DNA of 64,000 nt from Mycolicibacterium flavescens (lineage in GTDB: Bacteria > Actinomycetota > Actinomycetes > Mycobacteriales > Mycobacteriaceae), in assembly GCF_001722335.1 (NCBI RefSeq), contig NZ_MIHA01000010.1:138993-202992 (forward strand), in the 5' to 3' direction. Below, piece by piece: positions 53,827 to 64,000 of this stretch. Each line of letters starts with the position of its first letter. Position 1 is the first letter of the stretch. The translations under genes were made by a program, and so were the position numbers. The notes under the pieces are model-generated. The model was not told the origin of the DNA. It saw only the letters and a list, made by a program, of their open reading frames with translations, and did no database searches.

Positions 53827-56406
53827 GTGGCTCTGAACCCTCAGCGAGGCGCCGATCTGCCCAATCCGGTGATTCCACCGAAGCCCGATGCACCCAGTCC
53901 TGCCGCTGTGCGGCGGGTGTTGCGACGCGCCCGCGACGGCGTGGCGCTCAACGTCGACGAAGCCGCGATCGCCATGACCGCGCGCGGCGAGGACCTCGCC
54001 GACCTGTGCGCCAGCGCGGCGCGGGTGCGCGACGCGGGGTTGGCGGCATCGGGCCGTCGCGGCGCCTCGGGCCGACTGCCGATCACGTACTCGCGCAAGG
54101 TGTTCATCCCGGTCACGCACCTGTGCCGCGACACCTGCCACTACTGCACGTTCGTCACGGTGCCCGGGCGGCTTCGCGCCCAGGGCAAAGGCATGTTCAT
54201 GGAGCCCGACGAGATCCTCGAGGTGGCACGTCGCGGTGCCGAACTCGGTTGCAAGGAAGCGTTGTTCACGCTCGGCGACCGTCCCGAGGCGCGGTGGGAC
54301 GAGGCTCGTCAGTGGCTCGACGAGCGCGGGTACGACTCGACGCTGGACTACGTGCGCGCGATGTCGGTGCGGGTGCTGGAAGAGACCGGGCTGCTGCCGC
54401 ACCTGAACCCCGGCGTGATGAGCTGGTCGGAGCTGTCGCGGCTCAAGCCGGTGGCGCCCTCGATGGGCATGATGCTCGAGACCACGTCGCGACGGCTGTT
54501 CGAGACCAAGGGGCTGGCCCACTACGGCAGCCCGGACAAGGACCCCGAAGTCCGGTTGCGGACGCTGACCGACGCGGGTCGGTTGTCGATCCCGTTCACC
54601 ACCGGCCTGCTGGTCGGGATCGGTGAGACGCTCACCGAACGCGCCGAGACCATCCACGCGATCCGTCGGTCGCACAAGGAATTCGGTCATGTGCAGGAAG
54701 TCATCGTGCAGAACTTCCGCGCCAAGGACCACACCGCGATGGCGTCGGCCCCCGACGCGGCGTTCGAGGATTTCCTGGCGACCGTTGCGGTCACCCGGCT
54801 GGTGATGGGACCCAAGATGCGGGTGCAGGCGCCGCCGAACCTGGTGTCGCGCAACGAGTGCCTGGCCCTCGTCGGCGCCGGGGTCGACGACTGGGGTGGC
54901 GTCTCGCCGCTGACTCCCGATCACGTCAACCCCGAACGCCCGTGGCCCGCGCTCGACGAGCTGGCCGCGGTGACCGCCGACGCCGGCTACGACCTGGTGC
55001 AGCGGCTCACCGCGCAACCGCAGTACGTGCAGGCCGGAGCGGCGTGGATCGACCCGCGGGTGCGTGGGCACGTCGACGCGCTGGCCGACCCCGACACCGG
55101 GTTCGCGCGCGATGTCAACCCCGTCGGGCGGCCGTGGCAGGAACCCGACGAGGCGTCGGAGTCGTTGGGCCGCACCGACCTTCACTCGGCCATCGACGAC
55201 GCGGGCCGGCTCACCGAGACGCGCAGCGACCTGGACAGCGCGTTCGGCGACTGGGAGTCGATCCGCGAGAAGGTGTCCGAGCTGGCCGCGCGCGCGCCCG
55301 AACGCGTCGACACCGACGTGCTGGCGGCGCTGCGCGCGGCCGAAAGCGACCCGGCCGGGCTGTCTGACGACCAGTACCTGGCGCTGGCGACCGCCGACGG
55401 CCCCGCTCTGGATGCCGTTGCCGCCCTGGCGGATTCGCTTCGCCACGACACCGTCGGCGACGACGTGACGTTCGTCGTCAACCGCAACATCAACTTCACC
55501 AACATCTGCTACACCGGCTGCCGGTTCTGCGCGTTCGCGCAGCGCAAGGGCGACGCCGACGCCTACTCGCTGTCGGTCGACGAGGTGGCCGAGCGGGCGT
55601 GGGAGGCGCACGTCGCCGGTGCGACCGAGGTGTGCATGCAGGGTGGAATCGACCCCGAACTGCCGGTCACCGGCTACGCCGACCTGGTGCGGGCGGTCAA
55701 AGCCAAGGTGCCGTCGATGCACGTGCACGCGTTCTCGCCGATGGAGATCGCCAACGGTGTCACCCGCAGCGGTCTGTCGATCCGTGACTGGCTGACCTCA
55801 CTGTATGAGGCGGGGCTGGGCAGCATCCCCGGCACCGCCGCGGAGATCCTCGACGACGAGGTCCGCTGGGTCCTGACCAAGGGCAAGCTGCCGACGTCGA
55901 TGTGGATCGAAGTCGTCACCACCGCGCACGAGGTCGGATTGAGATCGTCGTCGACGATGATGTACGGCCACGTCGACCAGCCGCGCCACTGGGTCGGACA
56001 TCTGCGGGTGCTGCGCGAGATCCAGGACCGCACAGGCGGGTTCACCGAATTCGTACCGCTGCCGTTCGTGCACCAGAGTTCGCCGCTGTACCTGGCCGGC
56101 GGCGCGCGCCCGGGCCCGACGCACCGCGACAACCGCGCCGTGCACGCGTTGGCGCGGATCATGCTGCACGGCCGGATCGACAACATCCAGACCAGCTGGG
56201 TCAAGCTCGGGGTCGAGCGCACGCAAGTGATGCTCAACGGCGGCGCCAACGATCTGGGCGGCACGTTGATGGAGGAGACGATCTCGCGGATGGCGGGCTC
56301 GGAGTTCGGCTCGCACAAGACCGTCGAGGAACTCGTCGCGATCGCCGAGGGGATCGGGCGCCCGGCCCGGCAGCGGACGACCACCTACGCCCCGCTGGTC
56401 GCCTGA
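53827..56406 (+). CDS. fbiC: FO synthase FbiC (bifunctional radical SAM)
   Basis: An 859-residue fusion of CofG and CofH that makes FO (7,8-didemethyl-8-hydroxy-5-deazaflavin), the chromophore of F420, from 5-amino-6-ribitylaminouracil and tyrosine. Both radical SAM cluster motifs are visible: CRDTCHYC in the N-terminal half and CYTGCRFC in the C-terminal half. [20 protein letters not shown] and [20 protein letters not shown] are near-identical to known FbiC. GTG 53827 is the likely start, though no good ribosome binding site precedes it. F420 is used by proteins such as the one at 27273. A hairpin and then a T-tract terminator follow. Confidence 0.97.
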   Translation: MALNPQRGADLPNPVIPPKPDAPSPAAVRRVLRRARDGVALNVDEAAIAMTARGEDLADLCASAARVRDAGLAASGRRGASGRLPITYSRKVFIPVTHLCRDTCHYCTFVTVPGRLRAQGKGMFMEPDEILEVARRGAELGCKEALFTLGDRPEARWDEARQWLDERGYDSTLDYVRAMSVRVLEETGLLPHLNPGVMSWSELSRLKPVAPSMGMMLETTSRRLFETKGLAHYGSPDKDPEVRLRTLTDAGRLSIPFTTGLLVGIGETLTERAETIHAIRRSHKEFGHVQEVIVQNFRAKDHTAMASAPDAAFEDFLATVAVTRLVMGPKMRVQAPPNLVSRNECLALVGAGVDDWGGVSPLTPDHVNPERPWPALDELAAVTADAGYDLVQRLTAQPQYVQAGAAWIDPRVRGHVDALADPDTGFARDVNPVGRPWQEPDEASESLGRTDLHSAIDDAGRLTETRSDLDSAFGDWESIREKVSELAARAPERVDTDVLAALRAAESDPAGLSDDQYLALATADGPALDAVAALADSLRHDTVGDDVTFVVNRNINFTNICYTGCRFCAFAQRKGDADAYSLSVDEVAERAWEAHVAGATEVCMQGGIDPELPVTGYADLVRAVKAKVPSMHVHAFSPMEIANGVTRSGLSIRDWLTSLYEAGLGSIPGTAAEILDDEVRWVLTKGKLPTSMWIEVVTTAHEVGLRSSSTMMYGHVDQPRHWVGHLRVLREIQDRTGGFTEFVPLPFVHQSSPLYLAGGARPGPTHRDNRAVHALARIMLHGRIDNIQTSWVKLGVERTQVMLNGGANDLGGTLMEETISRMAGSEFGSHKTVEELVAIAEGIGRPARQRTTTYAPLVA

Positions 56407-56414
56407 CCTCCCTG

Positions 56415-56466
56415 GCGCGAACGTGCACCGCGATCCATCAGCAGTCTGTGCACGTCCGTCGCGCGC
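56415..56466. repeat. Inverted repeat after fbiC
   Basis: ACGTGCAC (56421-56428) and GTGCACGT (56448-56455) form an 8-bp stem, extended by GCGCG/CGCGC after an internal loop. It precedes the T-tract terminator. Confidence 0.5.
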
Positions 56467-56489
56467 TGAGCGCACCCGGGGAATAGATC

Positions 56490-56509
56490 CGGACCGCGGT
56501 CCGTTTTTT
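56490..56509 (+). terminator. Intrinsic terminator of fbiC
   Basis: CGGAC-CGCG-GTCCG is a compact hairpin followed directly by six T residues (56504-56509), 84 bases past the fbiC stop. A T tract of this kind is unusual in mycobacteria. Confidence 0.8.
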
Positions 56510-56534
56510 ACCTAATAGGTGACGGTCAGTCACC
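56510..56534. promoter_or_regulatory. Candidate operator of the yceI gene
   Basis: ACCTA-A-TAGGT (56510-56520) overlaps GGTGAC-GGTCA-GTCACC (56518-56534), both perfect dyads, 28 bases before ATG 56562. One or two repressors may bind here. Confidence 0.5.
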
Positions 56535-56561
56535 GCCACGATCTATCGAAGGGAGACTTCT

Positions 56562-57110
56562 ATGACTACAGCGCTATCCACGGGTCTGAGCACCGGCACC
56601 TGGGCCATCGACCCGGTGCACTCGACGATCGGTTTCTCGGTACGCCACCTGATGGTCAGCAAGGTGCGCGGCACCTTCGACACGTTCAGCGGGACGATCA
56701 CCGTCGGCGACGACGGCGTTCCTTCGGTCACCGCCGAGATCGACGTCAACTCGATCAACACCCGCAACGAGCAGCGCGACACCCACCTGAAGTCGGCCGA
56801 CTACTTCGACGCGGCCAACCACCCGCTCGCCAAGTTCACCTCGACCGGGGTGCGACCCAACGGCGACACCTATCTTCTCGACGGCGAGTTCACGCTCAAG
56901 GGCGTCACCAAGCCGGTCACCCTCGAGGTCGACTTCGTCGGGGTCAACCCGGGCATGGGACAGGGCGAGGTCGCGGGCGCCGAGGCGTCAGTCGTGCTCA
57001 ACCGCAAGGACTTCGGAATCGACCTCGACATGCCGTTGGAGACCGGCGGCACCGTCGTCGGCGACAAGGTCACCATCAACCTCGAGATCGAGGCCGTCAA
57101 ACAGGCCTGA
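56562..57110 (+). CDS. YceI family protein
   Basis: A 182-residue lipocalin-like YceI protein. Family marks are WAIDPVHSTIGFSVRHLMVS, the DTFSGTI strand, SINTRNEQRDTHLKSADYFD and the C-terminal NRKDFGIDLDMPLE. The fold binds polyisoprenoids in known relatives. No signal peptide is seen, so a cytoplasmic place is likely here. GAAGGGAG lies before the ATG. Two adjacent palindromes upstream suggest tight control, perhaps by a MarR/TetR protein. It stands alone; the convergent DUF1353 gene ends four bases after it. Confidence 0.92.
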   Translation: MTTALSTGLSTGTWAIDPVHSTIGFSVRHLMVSKVRGTFDTFSGTITVGDDGVPSVTAEIDVNSINTRNEQRDTHLKSADYFDAANHPLAKFTSTGVRPNGDTYLLDGEFTLKGVTKPVTLEVDFVGVNPGMGQGEVAGAEASVVLNRKDFGIDLDMPLETGGTVVGDKVTINLEIEAVKQA

Positions 57111-57114
57111 TCGC

Positions 57115-57726
57115 TCAGGTCTTGAGCTGGATCGGCGTCGGCGCCTCGTCGGGCACCACGAGCGCGACCGCCGACTCCAGCACCCAGAACACGACCGTCG
57201 CCAGCAGGATGGTGAGGGCGGGTACGACGATGATCGGCGCCGCGACAAACAGCACCAGCAGCAACGCGCCGGGCAGATCCTTCGGCCAGCCCTCACCACC
57301 CTTGCCCTGGGCGATCGCCGACAGCCGCACCGCGCTCCAGATGATCCAGCGCCGCAGCAGGCTGACGCCGTCACGCTGCATCTGCAGCCGGAAGCGGTAA
57401 TCGGCCTGTCTGCGGTCGCATCCGGTGCGGTCCGGGTACCGCCACAGATAGTCGTGCAGCACGGCCGCGCGGGCATAGCGACCCGCGCGCGGGACGAACC
57501 AGGCGACGGCGCCCGGCACGGAGACCAGGTCGGTGGCGAAGTCCGCATCGACCTCGAACGCGTCGTTCGGGCGGTCGAACTTCAGCGGCCGCGTGGTCCG
57601 CCACTCGTCCCAGGCGCTCTCCTTGAAGAATTTCTTTGCGGCCTGCACGGCGTCGAGTTCGGCGGCGGTGAGCTGGCGGACGTGCAGGACGGCGGCTTGA
57701 TCGGTCGGTGGCACACAACGCTCCAT
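57115..57726 (-). CDS. DUF1353 family protein with C-terminal membrane helix
   Basis: A 203-residue protein. The DUF1353 core includes PNDAFEVDADFATDLVSVPG, AVLHDYLWRYPDRTGCDRRQ and a basic RFRLQMQRDGVSLLRRWIIW helix; the HDYL segment is the conserved family site. The last 50 residues hold two hydrophobic stretches (ALLLVLFVAAPIIVVPALTI, then VVFWVLESAVALVV). ATG 57726 has minus-strand TATACC six bases before it. The DUF1353 family is also found in phages; its function is unknown. It is downstream of fadH on the same strand but apparently has its own promoter. Confidence 0.8.
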   Translation of the reverse strand: MERCVPPTDQAAVLHVRQLTAAELDAVQAAKKFFKESAWDEWRTTRPLKFDRPNDAFEVDADFATDLVSVPGAVAWFVPRAGRYARAAVLHDYLWRYPDRTGCDRRQADYRFRLQMQRDGVSLLRRWIIWSAVRLSAIAQGKGGEGWPKDLPGALLLVLFVAAPIIVVPALTILLATVVFWVLESAVALVVPDEAPTPIQLKT

Positions 57727-57756
57727 GCCGCAGGTATAGCAAGTTCGCGAGGGTGT

Positions 57757-57812
57757 GAGCGTGCGCAAACTGCTGAAATTCCGCGGCGTGTCGTGTGCAG
57801 GCGCGCACGCTC
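57757..57812. repeat. Inverted repeat after fadH
   Basis: GAGCGTGCGC (57757-57766) and GCGCACGCTC (57803-57812) are perfect 10-base complements around a 36-base loop, 19 bases past the fadH stop. Confidence 0.6.
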
Positions 57813-57830
57813 GCGGTGCAAGGGGGCCGG

Positions 57831-60394
<2,564 letters not shown>

Positions 60395-60400
60395 AGCGGA

Positions 60401-60406
60401 AGCCTA
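60401..60406 (-). promoter_or_regulatory. -10 element of padR-fadH
   Basis: Minus-strand TAGGCT, 6 bases before GTG 60394, a leaderless arrangement. Confidence 0.55.
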
Positions 60407-60424
60407 GGTCGCAGCACCTCCCTA

Positions 60425-60438
60425 TGCAACTTGTTGCA
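60425..60438. promoter_or_regulatory. Candidate PadR operator
   Basis: TGCAAC-TT-GTTGCA is a perfect dyad at the -35 position of the padR promoter. Its outer TGCA halves resemble AphA/PadR sites. A further TTGCAC occurs 13 bases to the right. Confidence 0.6.
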
Positions 60439-60505
60439 CTGCGACAGATTGCACAGGGGTGTCTCACTAGGCACTTGTATGTGCGACGTTTAGTATCAGT
60501 AACCA

Positions 60506-60532
60506 CGCGCCACCCTTAACCAGGGTTGCGCG
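60506..60532. other. Hairpin in the fdxC upstream region
   Basis: CGCGC-C-ACCCT and AGGGT-T-GCGCG pair with one internal mismatch around a 5-base loop, about 130 bases before the ferredoxin start. It may be a leader structure or a factor-binding site. Confidence 0.4.
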
Positions 60533-60658
60533 GAAAGTTAGGGCACACTGAGACGACCGTCCAAGTAGCGACCACGGATACTTGCGGCCGAGTTCAATTG
60601 CCCTACCCGTACGGCAGCCCACCGGACAGGAGATCGAGGACATCTTGAGGAGAACACA

Positions 60659-60982
60659 GTGACGTACGTCATTGCCGAACCCTGTGTCGACGTCAAAGAC
60701 AAGGCGTGCATCGAGGAATGCCCCGTCGACTGCATCTACGAGGGTGCCCGGATGCTCTACATCCACCCCGACGAGTGCGTGGACTGCGGCGCCTGCGAAC
60801 CGGTGTGCCCGGTCGAGGCGATCTACTACGAGGACGACGTGCCCGACCAGTGGAGCAGCTACACCCAGATCAACGCCGACTTCTTCGCTGAACTCGGCAG
60901 CCCGGGTGGCGCGTCGAAGGTCGGGCAGACCGACAACGATCCCGAACCGGTCAAGAGCCTGCCGCCGCAAGGTGAGGACTGA
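60659..60982 (+). CDS. fdxC: 7Fe ferredoxin FdxC
   Basis: A 107-residue ferredoxin of the FdxA/7Fe type. Cys9, Cys17 and Cys50 are placed to hold a [3Fe-4S] cluster and Cys21, Cys40, Cys43 and Cys46 a [4Fe-4S] cluster, as in Azotobacter FdI; Cys25 is an extra. The acidic C-terminal half continues beyond the clusters, as in other actinobacterial members. GAGGAGAAC lies before GTG 60659. It carries electrons in the cytoplasm. The dapC-like gene follows in the same transcript, an order conserved with Rv1177-Rv1178. Some annotations call it fdxA. Confidence 0.96.
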   Translation: MTYVIAEPCVDVKDKACIEECPVDCIYEGARMLYIHPDECVDCGACEPVCPVEAIYYEDDVPDQWSSYTQINADFFAELGSPGGASKVGQTDNDPEPVKSLPPQGED

Positions 60983-61017
60983 CAACGGCTCGTCAGCCGC
61001 GTAGCGCGTCGCTGCCG

Positions 61018-62088
61018 GTGTTCCCGTGGGACACCCTGGCCGACGTCACCGCGCTCGCCCGGTCGCATCCGGGCGGCATCGTCGACCTGTCGGTGGGGAC
61101 ACCGGTCGACCCGGTCGCCGCGGTGATCCGCGACGCGCTCGCCGCGGCGAGTTCGTCGCCGGGCTATCCGACCACGGCCGGCACCCCGGACCTGCGCCGC
61201 GCCGCAGTCGACGCGTTGGCGCGCCGCTACGGCATCACGGGGTTGGGCGACGACGCGGTGCTGCCCGTCATCGGCAGCAAGGAGCTGATCGCCTGGCTGC
61301 CGACGCTGCTCGGGCTCGGAGCCGACGATCTGGTCGTCGTGCCCGAATTGGCCTATCCGACATACGAAGTCGGGACGCGGCTGGCGGGCACGCAGATCCT
61401 GCTCGCCGACTCGCTGACGCAGGTGGGTCCGCGCTCGCCCGCGCTGGTGTACCTCAACTCGCCGAGCAACCCGACCGGCAAGGTGCTCGGTGTCGACCAC
61501 CTGCGCAAGGTCGTCGGGTGGGCCCGCGAGCGCGGAGTCGTCGTCGCCTCCGACGAGTGCTACCTCGGGCTGGGCTGGGACGCCGAGCCGCTGTCGGTGC
61601 TGCACCCGTCGGTCAGCGACGGCGACCACACCGGGTTGCTGGCCATCCATTCGCTGTCGAAGACGTCGTCGCTGGCGGGATACCGGGCGGGATTCGTCGC
61701 CGGAGACGCCGCGCTCGTGGCGGAGTTGCTGGCGGTGCGCAAGCACGCCGGGATGATGGTGCCGACGCCGGTGCAGGCCGCGATGGTCGCGGCGTTGCAG
61801 GACGACGAGCACGAGCGCGAACAGCGGGCCCGCTACGCCAAGCGCCGGGACCTGCTGCTGCCCGCGCTGCAGGCGGCCGGGCTGACCGTCGACGACTCCG
61901 AGGCCGGGCTGTACCTGTGGGCGACCCGCGGTGAACCGTGCCGGGACACCCTGGGCTGGCTCGCCGAACGCGGAATCCTCGTCGCGCCCGGCGAGTTCTA
62001 CGGCCCCCTCGGCACCAAGCACGTCCGGGTCGCGCTGACCGCGACCGACGAGCGGATAGCCGCGGCGGTGGAGCGGCTGACGGCCTAG
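61018..62088 (+). CDS. dapC: Succinyldiaminopimelate transaminase-like aminotransferase
   Basis: A class I/II PLP aminotransferase of at least 356 residues. The PLP Lys is in SLSKTSSLAGYRAGF (about Lys215), NSPSNPTGKVLGVD is the family turn and SDECYLGLGWD holds the pyridine-binding Asp. It corresponds to Rv1178. The usual role given is the N-succinyl-diaminopimelate aminotransferase step of lysine synthesis. The start is uncertain: conserved family sequence (SASLPVFPWDTLAD) begins before GTG 61018, and the frame runs back to TGA 60973 with no standard start; a CTG at 60979 overlaps the fdxC stop. Confidence 0.92.
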   Translation: MFPWDTLADVTALARSHPGGIVDLSVGTPVDPVAAVIRDALAAASSSPGYPTTAGTPDLRRAAVDALARRYGITGLGDDAVLPVIGSKELIAWLPTLLGLGADDLVVVPELAYPTYEVGTRLAGTQILLADSLTQVGPRSPALVYLNSPSNPTGKVLGVDHLRKVVGWARERGVVVASDECYLGLGWDAEPLSVLHPSVSDGDHTGLLAIHSLSKTSSLAGYRAGFVAGDAALVAELLAVRKHAGMMVPTPVQAAMVAALQDDEHEREQRARYAKRRDLLLPALQAAGLTVDDSEAGLYLWATRGEPCRDTLGWLAERGILVAPGEFYGPLGTKHVRVALTATDERIAAAVERLTA

Positions 62089-63668
62089 GGCGCCGTCGCG
62101 CGCAGAGCCAGCGCGAGCACCAACCGGTCGTCGGGATTCGACAGCGACGTCGACAGCAGGCTCTCGATACGACGCACCCGGTAGCGCACCGTGTTCGGGT
62201 GGACGTGCAAACGCTGCGCGACGGCGGCGATGTCGCCGAACCCGTCGAGGTAGGCCGCCAGCGTCTCGGTGAGCATCGGATCCTGTTCGCGCAGCCGGCG
62301 GATGCGCGGGTCGATCAACCGCGGGTCGGCGGCGACGCGGGCGACGACCGCGTCGAGCAGCACGGTCGTCCTGGCGTCGTCGAGCGACGTGACCGCGCCG
62401 AAGGTGCCCGGATGCCGCGCCAGGCTGTCGAACACGCGGTCCACCTCGGCGCGCGCCTTGGCGACCGCGCCGAGCCCCTCGACCGGCGCGGCCACCACCG
62501 CACGCAGCGAACGGCCCAGTTCGGCCTCCAGGGTGGCGACGACGCCCCGCGTCCACGACGTCACCGTCGACGGCGCACCCGCCTTCGGCAACAGCGCATA
62601 CACCCGGTCATCGAAGGCTGCAGTCTGCGCGTCGGCGCGGAAAGCGCTCGCGGACAACGCGATCACATCCTGAGGTGCCCGGCCGTCGGGGTCGACGAAG
62701 CCGACCAGCGCGCCGCGGCCGTCGGCGGTGATCCCCAGTTCGCGGGCCGCCGCGGCGATGTCGACCTCGTCGCCGGCCAGGCCGAGCAGCTCGCGCACCC
62801 GCACGGTGTGGCTGGACGGTGTGGCCGAGAGCCGCACCATGATCCTGGCGGCCAGCACCGCACCGCCGCGCAGCACCAGTTCGGCGTCGTCGGCCAGCGC
62901 CGCCGAACCCTGTTGCAGCCAGATGGTTCCCGCGAACCGGGGCGGACGACCGTCGCTCGCGGGCAGGTGAATACCGGCGGCCAGCCGCGGGCGCAGCCCG
63001 AGCTCCGGTCGCTCCGCGACCCGGACCACGTCGGCGTCGGCGCGCAGCGCGTCGAAGATGCCCTCGCGGCCGATCCACTCCAGGTGCTCGGGCGGCCCGG
63101 CCCGGCCCAGGATCGTCAGCCGGCGCAAATCGTCGGCCTCGTCGCTGGAGGCCGAGTACGCCAGGACATGCGAGCCCTCGTCCTCGATGCTGACCATCCC
63201 GTGGGTCCGGTCGGCGATCGACTGGGCGAGCCCGAACAGGTCGGTGCCGGCGTCGTACTGCGGGTCGTCGCGGTTGCCGTGGTGCTCGAACGCGTGATTG
63301 ACCAACCGGTACAGCGACTCCCAGCGGGCCCTCGGCTCGACCGCCACGACCGCGGTGCCCAGCGCGACCGCGCGCCGCACGGCGGTCTCGGTCGGCTCCT
63401 TGACGAAGATCGCGGCCGGTGTCCGGCCGGTGCCGGCGAACTGCTGCTCGAGCCAGCGCATCGCGTCGGCGTCGCTGACGCCGAGCAGGAAGAACACGTC
63501 GGCCGAACCGGGGCCGACGGCGAGCCCGAGGCGGACGTCGTCGGCGTCGACGAGCGCCGCCGATCCCACTGGTAGGTCCAGCCCGCGCGGCGCCTCGACC
63601 AGCGTCACCATCGTGCGGTCGAGGGCCAGCAGCAGTTGGCCGAGCCCCAGTCCGGAGCGCACACCCAT
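62085..63668 (-). CDS. PucR family regulator of proline catabolism
   Basis: A 527-residue PucR-type regulator. The N-terminal 200 residues form the PucR-like sensory domain (VFFLLGVSDADAMRWLEQQF). The C-terminal HTH_30 domain is DGFGDIAAVAQRLHVHPNTV followed by RYRVRRIESLL. The centre has GVVATLEAELGRSLRAVVAA, as in CdaR/PucR proteins. Its divergent placement to pruA matches Rv1186c, the activator of proline use genes in mycobacteria. Both genes probably use the 8+8 inverted repeat at 63686-63735. The stop shares CTAG with dapC. Confidence 0.92.
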   Translation of the reverse strand: MGVRSGLGLGQLLLALDRTMVTLVEAPRGLDLPVGSAALVDADDVRLGLAVGPGSADVFFLLGVSDADAMRWLEQQFAGTGRTPAAIFVKEPTETAVRRAVALGTAVVAVEPRARWESLYRLVNHAFEHHGNRDDPQYDAGTDLFGLAQSIADRTHGMVSIEDEGSHVLAYSASSDEADDLRRLTILGRAGPPEHLEWIGREGIFDALRADADVVRVAERPELGLRPRLAAGIHLPASDGRPPRFAGTIWLQQGSAALADDAELVLRGGAVLAARIMVRLSATPSSHTVRVRELLGLAGDEVDIAAAARELGITADGRGALVGFVDPDGRAPQDVIALSASAFRADAQTAAFDDRVYALLPKAGAPSTVTSWTRGVVATLEAELGRSLRAVVAAPVEGLGAVAKARAEVDRVFDSLARHPGTFGAVTSLDDARTTVLLDAVVARVAADPRLIDPRIRRLREQDPMLTETLAAYLDGFGDIAAVAQRLHVHPNTVRYRVRRIESLLSTSLSNPDDRLVLALALRATAP

Positions 63669-63685
63669 CGCCGTACCCCTTTGTT

Positions 63686-63735
63686 CGATCCGACTATAGA
63701 CCGCGACCGGCCTTGTCGTATCGGCTATCGGATCG
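63686..63735. promoter_or_regulatory. Candidate PucR operator
   Basis: CGATCCGA (63686-63693) and TCGGATCG (63728-63735) are perfect 8-base inverted repeats separated by 34 bases in the pucR/pruA divergent promoter. The spacing is long, so two half-sites with looping or two dimers are possible. Confidence 0.4.
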
Positions 63736-63762
63736 CGGGCGGTGAGCGCCCATCATCGCTGC

Positions 63763-64000
63763 ATGGATGCCGTCACCGAGGTGCCGTTACCGGTCAACGA
63801 ACCCGTCCACGACTACGCGCCCGGATCCGGGGAGCGAGCCCGCCTCCTCGAAGCCCTGGCCGCCTTGGAACCCGGCGAAGAACCCGTCGCTAAGGGGCTG
63901 CTGCAGTCGCTGGTCGACGGTGTGAAGCTGGCGCTCAAAGAGGGCCTGGTGCCGACCGGTGTCGACAAGTTCGTCTACCTCGCCGCGCCGGTGATCGCCG
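63763..64000 (+). CDS. pruA: pruA 5' end joined in frame to NuoH-like sequence
   Basis: The frame starts at ATG 63763 and is open to the window end (79 codons). Residues 1-35 read [20 protein letters not shown] then [16 protein letters not shown], a clear PruA (delta-1-pyrroline-5-carboxylate dehydrogenase) start in the expected place next to pucR. After about residue 40 the sequence changes to [20 protein letters not shown] and [12 protein letters not shown], typical of NuoH (NADH dehydrogenase subunit H) and not of PruA. The conserved PruA continuation (LPHVIGGR-like) is absent. The junction lies near 63870-63893. It may be an assembly error or a true rearrangement; a working PruA is not encoded as read. 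Confidence 0.75.
   Translation, partial: MDAVTEVPLPVNEPVHDYAPGSGERARLLEALAALEPGEEPVAKGLLQSLVDGVKLALKEGLVPTGVDKFVYLAAPVIA

Noticed and set aside
53602-55728. Long minus-strand frame antisense to fbiC
   Set aside because: Shadow of fbiC; Arg/Val/Gly/His composition and no motif.

Overview
The window is high-GC actinobacterial chromosome and reads as a non-tuberculous, probably fast-growing Mycobacterium (Mycolicibacterium-type). Gene order recalls the M. tuberculosis Rv1141c-Rv1187 region: echA-mcr-SDR, mmpL13-TetR-methyltransferase, cobB-GntR-methyltransferase-F420 protein, HhH-GPD protein, two Ala/Pro-rich exported proteins, pimE-phhB-mutT2, typA-lpqW, mshB, fbiC, fadH-padR-fdxC-dapC, pucR-pruA. 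Mycothiol (mshB), F420 (fbiC), PIM/LM (pimE, lpqW) and Mce-associated genes all support this placement. Family assignments and comparisons with M. tuberculosis are from memory; no search was run.

Layout. 1-9.5 kb: tail of a Mce-associated protein, an alpha/beta hydrolase, a WS/DGAT-like acyltransferase, a DUF222/HNH (13E12-type) gene under a perfect LexA box, DoxX, a polytopic membrane protein under a perfect KstR-type operator, and a thiolase / enoyl-CoA hydratase / acyl-CoA dehydrogenase operon. 9.6-14.2 kb: fasciclin protein, gamma-carbonic-anhydrase-like protein, NAD-binding protein, CPBP protease, MFS. 14.3-18.1 kb: enoyl-CoA hydratase divergent from mcr-SDR-nitronate monooxygenase, a methyl-branched acyl-CoA module. 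18.2-24 kb: a 43-residue protein, DoxX, an intact MmpL with its TetR and a methyltransferase, an orphan solute-binding protein. 24-29 kb: sirtuin, GntR, two LCM-type methyltransferases around a DUF1697 protein, F420-type split-barrel protein, MFS. 29-35.5 kb: two Na+/solute symporters with small membrane partners, the second in an operon with a LytS/LytR-type two-component system. 35.5-43.6 kb: DNA-repair-like protein, orphan recombinase domain, nitroreductase, exported Ala/Pro-rich proteins, pimE, phhB, mutT2, typA. 43.7-53.6 kb: three GjpA-like exported paralogues interleaved with lpqW and followed by mshB. 53.8-64 kb: fbiC, YceI, fadH-padR, fdxC-dapC, pucR, and a pruA start that changes into NuoH-like sequence at the window edge.

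Regulation is readable in many places. Many start codons have TANNNT 6-7 nt upstream, the mycobacterial leaderless arrangement. Several operator-like palindromes sit on or near these promoters. Long intergenic inverted repeats follow many gene ends, and three convergent gene pairs share their stops inside CTAG.

The most notable points are the pruA/NuoH-like junction at the right edge, the GjpA-like paralogue trio with shared leader, terminator and tail motif, the LexA and KstR boxes placed on leaderless promoters, and two genes (pimE, dapC) whose conserved frame extends upstream without a standard start codon.
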